Assembly (NCBI RefSeq): GCF_011038795.1
Contig: NZ_JAAKDU010000007.1
Location: forward strand, 33,826 to 97,825
Direction of reading: 5' to 3'
DNA from: Streptococcus tangpeifui
Lineage (GTDB): Bacteria; Bacillota; Bacilli; Lactobacillales; Streptococcaceae
Length of the DNA: 64,000 nucleotides
In this document: one piece after another, positions 1-8,590 of the stretch
How the letters are laid out: each line of letters starts with the position of its first letter
Numbering within the stretch: the stretch's first letter is position 1
Translations under genes and position numbers: made by a program
The notes under the pieces: generated by a model
Told to the model about the DNA's origin: nothing
Seen by the model: the letters and a program-made list of their open reading frames with translations, nothing else
Database searches by the model: none

Positions 1-269
1 GTAAACTGGTGGTTAGCTTGCAGAGGCTCAGACTGAGCCATCTTGATAAATAGAAACTGGTAGGCTCGTCTCCATTCTTCCTTGGTCAATTCAAGCTGTC
101 GCAAGGCTTGATTATTAGCAAGAATTTCTTCATTCTCAGTCTTACCATCCAAATAGAGAGCATTCTGCTCAATCAGAGCATCATAACTATTAGTTTTTAG
201 GTTATTTTGTAGGAGCTGGACGTTTTCCAAAAGCAGCTCATAAGCTTTTTCAATCTTCTCAAAATTCAT
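1..269 (-). CDS. comYH: ComG-linked class I SAM methyltransferase, N-terminal part
   Basis: The first 89 codons of a gene that runs off the left edge. The protein begins MNFEKIEKAYELLLENVQ and resembles the N-terminal helical region of the streptococcal class I methyltransferase encoded just after the comG operon. The catalytic SAM domain lies outside the window. The gene follows comGG by about 175 bp on the same strand. The only ribosome-binding match, AGGA, is unusually close to the ATG, and a TATGAT hexamer sits just upstream, so it may also have its own promoter. The assignment rests on N-terminal similarity and on position. Confidence 0.75.
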   Translation of the reverse strand, partial: MNFEKIEKAYELLLENVQLLQNNLKTNSYDALIEQNALYLDGKTENEEILANNQALRQLELTKEEWRRAYQFLFIKMAQSEPLQANHQF

Positions 270-445
270 AATCCTATCATAACAAAAATGCCAAAAAATG
301 GGAACGAAAGGCCCCCATAAGACAGTAAAATCCCAACTCAGATATGTAATAAAGCCCAAAGACAGAAAATCCAATGAATGGTATATTTTTTACTGAGTAA
401 GTTATTCTGGAAATTAATGTCTGTAACGTTTTTTCCAAGACAGCA

Positions 446-910
446 TCAGACACCATCGCTGGGATCTTTCTCATCTTCATCATTGCGCGAAGACGAACTT
501 TTTTCACTTGATTGTGATGTTGAAGAGCTACTGGCTGAAGAAGAGGCAGGCTTCCCTTTCTTTTTGTCCTTACTGGAACTAGATGAACTAGTTTCTTGAT
601 TTTCAATAAAATCATAGCAGTAACTATTGCCATCAGAAAGGATTACTTTCACGCTCAGCGCAGTCCCATCTTTTTGATAAATCGCTTGACCCTGCTCAAA
701 GGACATTTCTCCTGAAGACTGATTAGCCTGCTCTTTGACCAGCTGGGCTATCAGATAGGCTTGTGAGTTATTAGCTAAAGCCTGGTTCTGTCGCTGGCTA
801 GCCACTACTCTATCTAAATAAAACTGCAAGAGCAGAACAAAGATTGCTGCCATGAGCAAGGCGTAGATTAGGACTCCTGCCCTAAGACGTTTTTGCAAAA
901 TCATAGACAA
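446..910 (-). CDS. comGG: ComGG-like minor pseudopilin
   Basis: Last gene of the comG (comY) operon, 154 residues. It has a short basic N-terminus followed by a hydrophobic helix at about residues 12-32, as expected of a ComGG pseudopilin. It lacks the glutamate at position +5 of the classical prepilin cleavage site. Residues 107-145 form a serine-rich, lysine and acid containing low-complexity tail, which is odd for a pilin subunit. The start overlaps the end of comGF, showing translational coupling. ComGG belongs to the minor pilin tip complex of the DNA-uptake pilus. Function is assigned from operon position and architecture. Confidence 0.75.
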   Translation of the reverse strand: MSMILQKRLRAGVLIYALLMAAIFVLLLQFYLDRVVASQRQNQALANNSQAYLIAQLVKEQANQSSGEMSFEQGQAIYQKDGTALSVKVILSDGNSYCYDFIENQETSSSSSSKDKKKGKPASSSASSSSTSQSSEKSSSSRNDEDEKDPSDGV

Positions 911-1319
911 AAGTCCTTTCTAAGCCTGATTCAAAGGTGACAAAAACTGTGATGGTCTGACCATCCTGACTGATAGTGCTAGCTTTGACATGAAAGAGCA
1001 TGGGCTGATAGCCGCGCCCATCCGCATTGGTCTTGCGAAAATCATCCGAGCGGGACTGCCCAAAGGCTAAAGGTTGACCTCCTTTTTTTACGTAAAGTTT
1101 ATTATCCGCCACCTGTTCCAACTCTGTTCCAGCTAACTCCGAGCGCAATTGCTGGCAAAAAAGAAGCCAGTCCTCCTCGTCATTCTTACTGATATAAGCG
1201 ACATTGGTTACCAAAACTTGAGTCAGACCTTGATAAACCATGACACTGCCCGCAATAACCAAGAGAGCCACCAAACACTCCAAGAGGGTGAAAGCCCGAA
1301 TTCTAGTTTTTGGACACAT
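882..1319 (-). CDS. comGF: ComGF-like minor pseudopilin
   Basis: A 145-residue pseudopilin. I place the start at 1319 because a GGAGG sits six bases upstream and this puts the prepilin motif at residues 9-14 (A, then FTLLE), followed by a hydrophobic helix. An upstream in-frame ATG at 1343 is less likely. ComGF is a minor subunit of the competence pilus and is expected to be processed by the ComC peptidase, which is not in this window. It overlaps comGE upstream and comGG downstream, so the operon is tightly coupled. Confidence 0.85.
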   Translation of the reverse strand: MCPKTRIRAFTLLECLVALLVIAGSVMVYQGLTQVLVTNVAYISKNDEEDWLLFCQQLRSELAGTELEQVADNKLYVKKGGQPLAFGQSRSDDFRKTNADGRGYQPMLFHVKASTISQDGQTITVFVTFESGLERTFVYDFAKTS

Positions 1320-1596
1320 GAAGGACCTCCTTTCCGTCTTCATAAACGGTAATACTGGTTGAGGTTCGCTGAACTTGGACAGTCACCCCATTAAGACTCA
1401 ACTGGTCCTGCTTGGTTTGAACCGCCATTTGGGCGACATTGAGCGCTTCTTGTCGATGAAGACTGACTGCTAACTCTTGGCGGTTCCGATTAATCTCACC
1501 TAGAATCAGGCTAACGATAGTAACCAAAACCGCCAGAGCAATCAAACTTTCTAAAAGAATATAAGCTTTAATTTTCCGTTTTTTTATAGCGACCAC
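1303..1596 (-). CDS. comGE: ComGE-like minor pseudopilin
   Basis: A 97-residue small pseudopilin. A basic N-terminus (KKRKIK) precedes A-YILLESLIALAVL, which gives a prepilin-type cleavage after Ala11 and the conserved Glu at +5. The hydrophobic helix spans about residues 12-33. The reading frame overlaps comGD by 29 bp and comGF by 17 bp. By family knowledge ComGE joins ComGD, ComGF and ComGG in the minor pilin complex. Confidence 0.8.
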   Translation of the reverse strand: MVAIKKRKIKAYILLESLIALAVLVTIVSLILGEINRNRQELAVSLHRQEALNVAQMAVQTKQDQLSLNGVTVQVQRTSTSITVYEDGKEVLHVSKN

Positions 1597-2002
1597 TTCC
1601 TATATAAAGTTGATAAGAGACAGAACCTTTCTCAGTTGCAAAGGTCAGTTTTTCCAGTGAGGAATTGCCACCCTCTGGTGAAAACTCTATGGTATAAGAT
1701 TGACTGGGTCTGACAGTGTCAGGGATGGTCAGACTTTCCTGTCCATTAGTCACTTGACCATCTGAAATATTTAAGGTCAAGGTCTTTTGCTGGGCATTGC
1801 TGAGCTTCTGGCTATCCCGATAGAGGTGCTCAAAGGAGAGGAAAAAAAGCTTCTCTTGTACCCCTGCAAAAACTTCTTGAACGCCACCTGTAAAGGCTAA
1901 CAATAAAAAGCTGGTAATAGCCAAAACCAACAGACTTTCAACTAGGGTAAAGGCTCTAGTTCGGAACCTGCCGATTTTCCTTATGTTTCTTGTAATAATC
2001 AT
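1568..2002 (-). CDS. comGD: ComGD-like minor pseudopilin
   Basis: A pseudopilin of about 144 residues from the ATG at 2002. The frame stays open to a GTG at 2038, inside comGC, and neither start has a strong ribosome-binding site. The prepilin motif is A-FTLVESLLVL with the +5 glutamate, followed by a hydrophobic helix. It overlaps comGC upstream, as is usual in streptococcal comG operons. Its role is assembly of the competence pilus. Confidence 0.82.
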   Translation of the reverse strand: MIITRNIRKIGRFRTRAFTLVESLLVLAITSFLLLAFTGGVQEVFAGVQEKLFFLSFEHLYRDSQKLSNAQQKTLTLNISDGQVTNGQESLTIPDTVRPSQSYTIEFSPEGGNSSLEKLTFATEKGSVSYQLYIGSGRYKKTEN

Positions 2003-2282
2003 TGTAAGAATCCGCTTGTTTTTGTGTGATATCTCCACTGGACACTAGTTTAGACACCGTGGCATCGTCTGTATGGTTTAATTCATAAAGTTCGGCCTGG
2101 CTTTCTACCACCTTGACAACGGCCGCACCACCAGTATCCTTAACTTTATCCTTCTGCTTGGCTAAGTTAGGCACAAAAAGCAAGAGCAGAACACTGATAA
2201 TTAACAGAACTATTAACATTTCAAGAAGAGTGAAAGCTTTGACTTTCTTTCCTTTTAAACGTTTGAGTAATTTTTTCATCAT
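1956..2282 (-). CDS. comGC: Major competence pseudopilin ComGC
   Basis: A 108-residue protein with a strongly basic leader of 16 residues, the cleavage motif A-FTLLEMLIVL (Phe17, Glu21) and a long hydrophobic helix at about 18-37. This is the main structural subunit of the DNA-uptake pilus, known as ComYC in S. mutans. It starts four bases before the end of comGB with GGAGG seven bases upstream, so it is coupled to comGB. The length is normal for the family and the sequence is intact. Confidence 0.93.
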   Translation of the reverse strand: MMKKLLKRLKGKKVKAFTLLEMLIVLLIISVLLLLFVPNLAKQKDKVKDTGGAAVVKVVESQAELYELNHTDDATVSKLVSSGDITQKQADSYNDYYKKHKENRQVPN

Positions 2283-3313
2283 AAGGGTACCTCCATATTG
2301 TGATACATGGGCAGTAGCATGGCTGCATAAATCATGACGATAACAAGGGCCACCAAGATAAAGACCAGAGGCTGAATCAATTGGGTTGCTCGGTTAACCC
2401 GGCTAAAGAAGGCGTCCCAAGTCTCCTGAGCATAGACTTCTAGCTCACTACCCAGTTTAGCTTTGACCTGACCGTATTCAATAATCAGACTCAATTCTCG
2501 TAGGAAGAAGGGATAATCTAAGACCTTATTGTGAAACTCTTGACCGGCCAGCAAGGCATCCTCCATCTCACGGCCAAGTTCTTGAAAGAGCTGAGACTTC
2601 TGCTTCTGCATAAGCTGGACAATCTGACTCATTTCCACCCCTTGACCGATCAAATTCCCCCATTCCCGCGCATAATAAGCCGTCAAGTAAAGTTTGGCAA
2701 ATCTGCCAAGCAAGGGAAGCTTAGCCAAATGACTGTACCAAGAAATTTTTCGTGATCGCCTCTGCAACCAAGTTAATAAAAGGATAACCAATGCTAGGAC
2801 CAAAACTCCTGTTAGAAAAACCATGGGAAAATGATTGATAATACGGGTTGCTAGGTTTGTTCCCTCCAACTGTGGCAAGAGGTAATTGCGAAGTCCCAAC
2901 ATGATAAGAATTAAAAAAGTTAAAAGGATGATGGGATAACTAGCTACTTCCAAGAGCTTTCTTTTTACAGTCATCAAATTAGCTAGATAACTCTCAATTT
3001 TTAAAAGACTGCCTTGGGTATTCCCGTGGATATCGGCTAAAGCCAACTGAGTCACCACATCATCAGAAAAGCCCAGTCTCCCCATCATAGAAGCTAGATT
3101 TTCACCTGCTAAGAGACTAGAACGCATTTCCTGTGTATAATACTGAGCCAGAAGATGACTGCGTTCCAGAAAATCCACAATCTCAGTCAGAGTGAAACCA
3201 GATTCCAAAAGATTATTAAAGAGCTGAATAACCTTGCGCTGGCGGCTAGTTCTTAATCTTTTCGGCTTCTGCCTGCTCGTAAGTGAGATGTCCTGTTGTA
3301 AAAAGCTGGTCAA
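2279..3313 (-). CDS. comGB: Competence pilus inner-membrane platform protein ComGB
   Basis: A type II secretion F-family platform protein. Hydrophobic segments are visible at PIILLTFLILIMLGL, MVFLTGVLVLALVILLL and near the C-terminus at PLVFILVALVIVMIYAAML. The frame is open to a TTG at 3370, but I choose the TTG at 3313: this gives MTSFLQQDISL, like streptococcal ComYB, and a length of 344 residues. The gene overlaps the end of comGA by 68 bp. The protein works with the ComGA ATPase to assemble ComGC. Confidence 0.88.
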   Translation of the reverse strand: MTSFLQQDISLTSRQKPKRLRTSRQRKVIQLFNNLLESGFTLTEIVDFLERSHLLAQYYTQEMRSSLLAGENLASMMGRLGFSDDVVTQLALADIHGNTQGSLLKIESYLANLMTVKRKLLEVASYPIILLTFLILIMLGLRNYLLPQLEGTNLATRIINHFPMVFLTGVLVLALVILLLTWLQRRSRKISWYSHLAKLPLLGRFAKLYLTAYYAREWGNLIGQGVEMSQIVQLMQKQKSQLFQELGREMEDALLAGQEFHNKVLDYPFFLRELSLIIEYGQVKAKLGSELEVYAQETWDAFFSRVNRATQLIQPLVFILVALVIVMIYAAMLLPMYHNMEVPL

Positions 3314-4193
3314 TTTTCTTATTCCAGCTGTCAGCCTTGTGACTTTGAAAATGGTCTTGAGCAAAATCAATCAATCCTCCTCCCCCGATTAAACGCTGGT
3401 AAGCAATGCCAGCCAGACAATTATCCAACTCTTCCTGAGAAACTCCCAATTCTAAAATCCGAGCATAAACACCTGGAATACTCTTAGCATGGACGGTTGA
3501 GAAAACTCGTATTCCTGTCAAGCTAGCTCTGATAACCGCTTGGGCTGTCTCTTTATCGCGAATTTCTCCTATAATTAGAACATCTGGCCGGTGTCGCAGT
3601 GAAAGTTTAATCAAATTATCATAGGTCATCTCGATAGAGGGATTAAGCTGGAGCTGTAGCATCTGATCCTGTTTAATCTCAACAGGATCTTCAATAGTAA
3701 TAATCTGGCGGTCAGCATACTTGCGACTGACCAACTCATACATCAAAGTCGTCTTACCCGAACCAACAGGGCCAGAGAAAAGATAGAGGCCTCGGTCAAT
3801 AATCTTGGGTAACAGTGCATTGAGGCCATCAAACCAAAACATCAGCTCTCGTCGCCTGTCAAAGAGCAAGCGAACAACCAGACTTTCCCGTCCTTGATAG
3901 TCTCCGACCGTTGATAAACGCAGAGCGGCCGTCTCACCATCTGCAAAATCATAGTGACAGGCTCCCAACTGGGCTCGCCGCTTCTCCCCAACATTCATTC
4001 CAGCAACAAATTTAAAATGACTGATTAGTCCCATAGCCTGTTCCTGAGGGCAAGTTTGGAATAGACGTCTCTCATCACCTATGCGCAGATAAATTTCATA
4101 ATCATCAATCTTTGGCAGCAAATAAATATCCTGAGCCTGCCTGCTGACAGCTTCCCCAATCAGACTCTTCCCTAGCTCCTGCACCTGTACCAT
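3246..4193 (-). CDS. comGA: Competence pilus assembly ATPase ComGA
   Basis: A 315-residue PilB/GspE-type secretion ATPase. Walker A (GPVGSGKTT) is at residues 141-149, the acidic Walker B region (DVLIIGEIRD) at 204-213 and the conserved His motif STVHA at 232-236. It is the first gene of the operon, with GGAGG just ahead of the ATG and a com-box promoter 30 bp upstream. It powers assembly of the DNA-uptake pilus during competence. Length and motifs are normal for streptococcal ComYA. Confidence 0.95.
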   Translation of the reverse strand: MVQVQELGKSLIGEAVSRQAQDIYLLPKIDDYEIYLRIGDERRLFQTCPQEQAMGLISHFKFVAGMNVGEKRRAQLGACHYDFADGETAALRLSTVGDYQGRESLVVRLLFDRRRELMFWFDGLNALLPKIIDRGLYLFSGPVGSGKTTLMYELVSRKYADRQIITIEDPVEIKQDQMLQLQLNPSIEMTYDNLIKLSLRHRPDVLIIGEIRDKETAQAVIRASLTGIRVFSTVHAKSIPGVYARILELGVSQEELDNCLAGIAYQRLIGGGGLIDFAQDHFQSHKADSWNKKIDQLFTTGHLTYEQAEAEKIKN

Positions 4194-4222
4194 AGTAGCC
4201 TCCTTCTTCCTGCTTACCTATT

Positions 4223-4230
4223 AATTCGTA
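4223..4230 (-). promoter_or_regulatory. com-box (CIN-box) of the comG operon
   Basis: The minus strand reads TACGAATT after a T-run, seven of eight bases of the ComX (SigX) recognition box TACGAATA. It lies 30 bp ahead of the comGA start, the usual distance. This implies that the operon is transcribed by ComX-loaded RNA polymerase. A comX gene is present at 62.5-63.2 kb of this window. Confidence 0.8.
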
Positions 4231-4274
4231 AAAAATTTCTAAAAACGGAAATTTTTTCAAACTATATTGAGCAT

Positions 4275-4301
4275 AAGAAAAGACCGAGCATAGGCTCGAT
4301 C
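4275..4301 (-). terminator. Terminator after the DUF1033 gene
   Basis: On the minus strand GATCGAGC-ctat-GCTCGGTC is followed by TTTTCTT. This is a Rho-independent hairpin between the DUF1033 gene and the comG promoter, separating the two units. Confidence 0.8.
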
Positions 4302-4326
4302 TCTATCAATCTATTCTACAAGCGGT

Positions 4327-4701
4327 TCATTGGCTTCCAAATGATTTTATTTGACATTGGAAAGGAAGGGGATTATTATTGCTCCGCTCATAACCTGGAC
4401 GATGGCAATCCTTGGGAATAGCCTCCCATTCCTTGAGCAGGGCCAGTGAATAGTACTGCTGCAAATCTTCACCGCACTCTTCACACCAACGTTGGTCTTT
4501 ACTATCCCAAAAAGCCGTCATGACACTGCTCTTACTATTAAAGCTGGGGTAATGGTTCACCAAATCAAACCATTCTTTTTTATAATAACTGAGCGCTTCG
4601 TAATAGTCCTCAAACTCTTGAACTTCAACAATATCATCTTGCCAATCATCGAGAAACCACCAAGGCTCTAAGTCTCCGTACATTTTTACTACTTGATACA
4701 T
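4327..4701 (-). CDS. DUF1033 family protein
   Basis: A 124-residue soluble acidic protein beginning MYQVVKMYGDLEPWWFLDDW, the hallmark start of the DUF1033 family of streptococci and lactococci. It is rich in Trp and Tyr and contains a CEEC pair near residue 73. No biochemical function is known. In S. mutans and relatives the gene lies between rpoC and comGA. Here it still precedes comGA, but rpoC is about 15 kb away. Confidence 0.85.
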   Translation of the reverse strand: MYQVVKMYGDLEPWWFLDDWQDDIVEVQEFEDYYEALSYYKKEWFDLVNHYPSFNSKSSVMTAFWDSKDQRWCEECGEDLQQYYSLALLKEWEAIPKDCHRPGYERSNNNPLPFQCQIKSFGSQ

Positions 4702-4723
4702 AATTTAATCCTAACTGACTCTG

Positions 4724-4751
4724 ATTATATAGGAAAAGTTGATGAAGTTAA
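4724..4751 (-). promoter_or_regulatory. Promoter of the DUF1033 gene
   Basis: On the minus strand TTAACT, a 16-bp spacer and a perfect TATAAT lie about 25 bp before the DUF1033 start. It looks like a housekeeping sigma-70 promoter. Confidence 0.6.
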
Positions 4752-4871
4752 AAAATTTTGCTTGGAAATATCAAAAAATTAGAAATTTTAACTAATTCTT
4801 ATTTTAAAAAGACATGGATTGACTCGACTAAAAGTTTTTAAAGCTCCAACGGTTCCTAGCTTTCTTTTGGG

Positions 4872-4902
4872 GAGCGTGATAAAATAAAAAGTAATCACGC
4901 TC
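4872..4902. promoter_or_regulatory. Perfect 9-bp inverted repeat ahead of the P-type ATPase gene
   Basis: GAGCGTGAT at 4872-4880 and ATCACGCTC at 4894-4902 flank an AT-rich 13-bp centre that contains a TAAAAT-like -10. The ATPase ATG follows 17 bp later, after a GAGGA ribosome-binding site. It could be an operator overlapping the promoter or a 5' RNA hairpin. No regulator can be assigned. Confidence 0.5.
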
Positions 4903-4919
4903 TAGGAAAAGAGGATTTT

Positions 4920-7295
4920 ATGAAAGATACTAAGGGATTAACGAGCCAAGAAGTAGCTAGCCGCGTAGCTAAGGGATTCGTCAATAAGGCCAGCACTTCT
5001 GATGTGAAGACAACTAAGCAAATTCTTAAGGAAAACACTCTGACTTATTTCAACTTAATTTTTGCAGTCTTAACTATTTTATTACTGATTAGTGGTAATC
5101 TTGGCATCAGCAACTTCACCTTCCTGCCTGTAGTCTTTATCAATACTATTCTGGGGATTATCTAGGAACTGCGGTCTCGCAAGATTGTCTCCAAACTAGC
5201 TATCGTCACCACGCCCAATGTGACCGTCCTGCGAGATAACAAACTTTCAACCATCCCGGTTGAACAGCTGGTCCTAGACGATGTCATCCAGCTATCAGCC
5301 GGTAACCAAATTTCAGTTGATGCTCACGTTTTATCCAGTAATATTCAGGTGGACGAGTCCATTTTAACTGGGGAAGCTGATGAAATCACCAAAAATGAGG
5401 GCGATGAGCTTATGTCTGGCAGTTTCGTTGTCGCAGGAACTTGTCTGGCTCAAGTTATTCATGTCGGAGAGGATACCTATGCCGCTAAACTGGTCAAGGA
5501 AGCCAAGACCCTTGATAGCGATGAACAATCCGAAATGATTCGCTCCATCAACGCTATCGTTAAATGGGTGGGAATTTTGATTATCCCTCTAGCTCTAATT
5601 ATGCTCTATCAAAGCCTAATAGTCAACCAAACTGGTTTTGGCGGAGCTGTTAAGGCCATGGTAGCAGCTGTCATCGGCCTTATACCAGAAGGGCTCTACC
5701 TCCTGACCACCATCTCTTTAGTGGCTAGCACCATGCGACTGGCCCGTAAAAAGGTTGTCCTCCACGATATGAAAAGTGTTGAAAAGTTAGCCCGAGTTGA
5801 CGTTCTCTGCATTGATAAAACAGGGACCATCACAGAAAATAGCATGTCGGTTCAAGACTATATAGCCACCGACGCCTTTGGTAAAAGTCCCGATGCAGGT
5901 CTCCGCCTAGACAGTCTGATTGCAAGTGTCGCTAATGAGTTAGCTGGAGACAATGATACTATGGAGGCCTTGCAAACCTACTTTACTAAGGAGCAGGCAG
6001 CCAGCCTAGCTCTCCAAAAAAAGCATCTTCTGCCCTTCAAGTCCTCTAATAAATACAGCGGGGTAATCTATGATGGCTTTTCCTATCTAATCGGAGCTCC
6101 TCAAATCTTGTTGGGGACAGATTGGCCAAACTACGAGGAAGAAGTCAATCACTACGCTGCCCAAGGTTATCGGGTTCTGGCCTTTGGCAAATTGACTTCC
6201 GAACAGGTCGAACCTCTGGATCGCCCACTTGTTCCTTATGCTTTTATCCTGATTTCCAACCCTATTCGTCAGGAAGCTCCTGAAACCTTTGCTTATTTTA
6301 GTCGGCAAGAGGTAGCTATCAAGGTCATCTCTGGAGATGATCCCGTGACCGTGTCCCATGTAGCCGGCAAAGCTAAAATTAAGGGAGCAGAAAATTATGT
6401 AGATGCCAGAACCTTAGTGACAGACGACCTAGTCAAAGAAGCTGCCCGCACCTACACTGTCTTTGGTCGAGTAACACCTGAACTCAAACGCCGGTTAGTA
6501 CTAGCCCTACAGGATGATAACCACACTGTTGCCATGACAGGAGACGGGGTCAATGATGTTTTGGCTCTCAAAGCCGCCGACTGTAGCATCGCTATGGCTT
6601 CCGGTAGCGATGCCGCTCTCAATGCTTCGCAAATCGTCCTCGTCGATTCTAACTTTGCCAGTATGCCATCAGTGGTCGCCGAAGGCCGCCGCACTGTCAA
6701 TAATATCGAGCGCTCAGCCAGTCTCTTCTTGATTAAGAATATCTTTTCCTTCCTGCTGGCTATTCTGTCCATTATTTTCGCTATCGTCTATCCGCTCAAG
6801 GCTTCGCAGATTTCTCTAATTTCAGCCTTTATGATCGGACTGCCAAGTTATCTATTGACCCTCGAAGCTAACAACAAGCGGATTTCCGGCCATTTCATGC
6901 TCAAGGTGCTTAAAAACGCCCTACCAGCAGCTGTGGCGGCCGTGGCAGCGATCGGCCTCTTGGTCGGAGCGGCTGCCTTCTTTCAAATTGACTATGATCA
7001 AACCTCAACCGTTTCAACCTTCCTGCTCTCTATCATCGGTTTTATGGCCTTAGTTCGTCTGTCCAGACCTTTAACCAAGAGCAAGATTGCGATTATTGCA
7101 GTATCCATCCTAGCTTTTATCATCTCAGCCCTCTTACTCAAGAATATCTTTGAGCTCAGCCATGTTACTCTAGAGGTCTTCCTGCTGGGGCTTGTCTTCT
7201 TTCTAGTCGGTGAATCCATCTACCGCAACCTCTCTACCTTCTTTGACTTCATCGCTAACAAGGGATGGCGGCGCCTTAAATGGTTTAAAAGATAG
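4920..7295 (+). pseudogene. P-type cation-transporting ATPase interrupted by an in-frame amber stop
   Basis: The frame covers about 791 codons of a P-type ATPase but is broken by TAG at 5163-5165, codon 82. Codons 1-81 encode the N-terminus and the first hydrophobic hairpin. The frame then continues unshifted, and the next possible start is a GTG at 5220 with no ribosome-binding site. The downstream part has the actuator TGE motif, the M4 IPEGL motif, the phosphorylation loop CIDKTGT and the hinge TGDGVNDV, then C-terminal membrane helices. The TAG follows GIL-GII and precedes ELRSRK; a CAG-to-TAG change would explain it. The family exports cations (Exp7-like proteins of streptococci), but the ion cannot be told from sequence. 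Unless readthrough occurs, the gene is probably inactive. Confidence 0.8.
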
Positions 7296-7341
7296 AACAA
7301 AGCAAGTGTAAAATTTGATCAGCATTCAATTTAAAGTAAAA

Positions 7342-7386
7342 AATCGCATGAAATCAATGTTCTAAGATCAGAGAACTTATGCGATT
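7342..7386. repeat. Long imperfect hairpin downstream of the ATPase gene
   Basis: AATCGCAT at 7342-7349 pairs with ATGCGATT at 7379-7386, and a second inner stem GTTCT/AGAAC lies inside. There is no strong T-run. It may help terminate or stabilise the ATPase transcript. No gene is visible in 7296-7637; the interval holds this hairpin and the terminator at 7458-7491. Confidence 0.4.
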
Positions 7387-7457
7387 GTATTGATTTTTAT
7401 ACTTCTTATGGCAGACGTTTTTATATCTTCATAACTTTCTGAACGCTATCACATAAC

Positions 7458-7491
7458 AAAAATCTCTATCGTCTAACTGATAGAGATTTTT
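7458..7491. terminator. Bidirectional terminator between the ATPase and tetR genes
   Basis: A perfect 13-bp inverted repeat, AAAAATCTCTATC-gtctaact-GATAGAGATTTTT. The A and T ends let it act in both directions between the converging ATPase and tetR genes. Confidence 0.85.
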
Positions 7492-7637
7492 ATATTACAG
7501 TAATAAAGCCCTTTGTCATCCCTATAATAAGAGGCTCCAGAATCATCAGTTTCCTGCTTCTTTTACTAAAAATCTTATATCTCTCTAAGTTTCCTTGAAT
7601 TATTTTCCTTTAGAAAACTCTAGTTATAAAATCAGAC

Positions 7638-8258
7638 CTATTTAGTCACATTTTGTAAAATTTCTTCCTCAATATCAGCCAAATCCTGAATCTCATCTTT
7701 ACTAGCCAGTCCTAAAATCTGAGTTTGATAAAAATAGGTTAAAAGCGGCCCTACCATACGCCGAATCAAACTGGATAAGGGCAAGTCCTTACGAAAATTT
7801 GGATTGGCTGCCTTGATTTCCTGCACGACAGTCAGGTCTTCCAGTCCTTGAAAATTCTTCAGCAGTTCCGTCTTAAATCCTTCATTGGTCAAAAACTGTT
7901 GGATCAAAATTTTGAGCAAGGGACTGTTGGACTTGATAAAAGTCCAACGATCCTGAACTAAAAAATGAACGGCATCTTCTAATCTTTTATGGGCTAGGAG
8001 ATTGCTAAAGAATTCATCTTTGACCCTAGGAATAACTGGATTCAAAATCGCTAGCAAAAGCTCGTCTTTGGTCTTAAAATACTTGAAAATCGTGGCTTGA
8101 CTGATTCCAGCCTGAGTGGCAATTTGGGCCGTCGAAGTCCCGTCAAATCCTTGCTTAGCAAAGAGCTCAATGGCTGTAGCCATAGCTTTTTTCTTGCCCG
8201 GCGGCATCTTCTCCTCTGCCAAAATCTGAACATAATCTTTAACAATATTTTGTGACAT
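7638..8258 (-). CDS. TetR family transcriptional regulator
   Basis: A 206-residue regulator. After a 20-residue N-terminal extension the TetR helix-turn-helix is clear: AMATAIELFAKQGFDGTSTAQIA then AGISQATIFKYFKTKDELL at about residues 25-70. The C-terminal ligand-binding half is divergent. The gene lies 330 bp downstream of the ABC-2 exporter genes on the same strand, so it is the obvious candidate to bind the perfect palindrome inside the exporter promoter at 10544-10559. The inducing ligand is unknown. Confidence 0.88.
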   Translation of the reverse strand: MSQNIVKDYVQILAEEKMPPGKKKAMATAIELFAKQGFDGTSTAQIATQAGISQATIFKYFKTKDELLLAILNPVIPRVKDEFFSNLLAHKRLEDAVHFLVQDRWTFIKSNSPLLKILIQQFLTNEGFKTELLKNFQGLEDLTVVQEIKAANPNFRKDLPLSSLIRRMVGPLLTYFYQTQILGLASKDEIQDLADIEEEILQNVTK

Positions 8259-8420
8259 ATTTTCCTCAATTTAAATTATTACTAGTTAATGATATATAGA
8301 CTCTGAATCATTACTGATTATCTTTAGTTTACCAATGACACTTCTGAGATCAACTAGAATACTATTCAGTGTCTTAGCAAGAGAGATAATCCAATCAGAT
8401 TAATCTTTCTAAAAGCAGAA

Positions 8421-8455
8421 GTTTGTTATCTAAGTTTTCACACTTGATAACAAAC
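8421..8455. repeat. Perfect 10-bp inverted repeat between exporter and tetR genes
   Basis: GTTTGTTATC at 8421-8430 and GATAACAAAC at 8446-8455 are separated by 15 bp. No T-run follows, so it is not a classical terminator. It could be an operator ahead of tetR or an RNA processing hairpin. No gene is visible in 8259-8590, and the interval shows no copy of the 10.5-kb operator. Confidence 0.4.
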
Positions 8456-8590
8456 TCCATGCCGACAAGCTCTCAAAGAATTTTAAAACATTGAACGACA
8501 AAGCACACAAACTTCTAGACCATTTTATCTCAATTCACAGAGTCACGGACGGTTCAATTCAAGACTATCTGCTTTAGACGTTTATTAGCG

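Noticed and set aside
269..290. Possible promoter TGTTATGAT directly before comYH, hinting at a second leaderless gene
   Set aside because: The -35 is missing and the gene is expected to be in the comG transcript, so the evidence is too weak.
277..633. A 118-codon minus-strand frame overlapping comGG
   Set aside because: It is out of frame with comGG, shows no conserved features and overlaps the Ser-rich coding tail; treated as a shadow frame.
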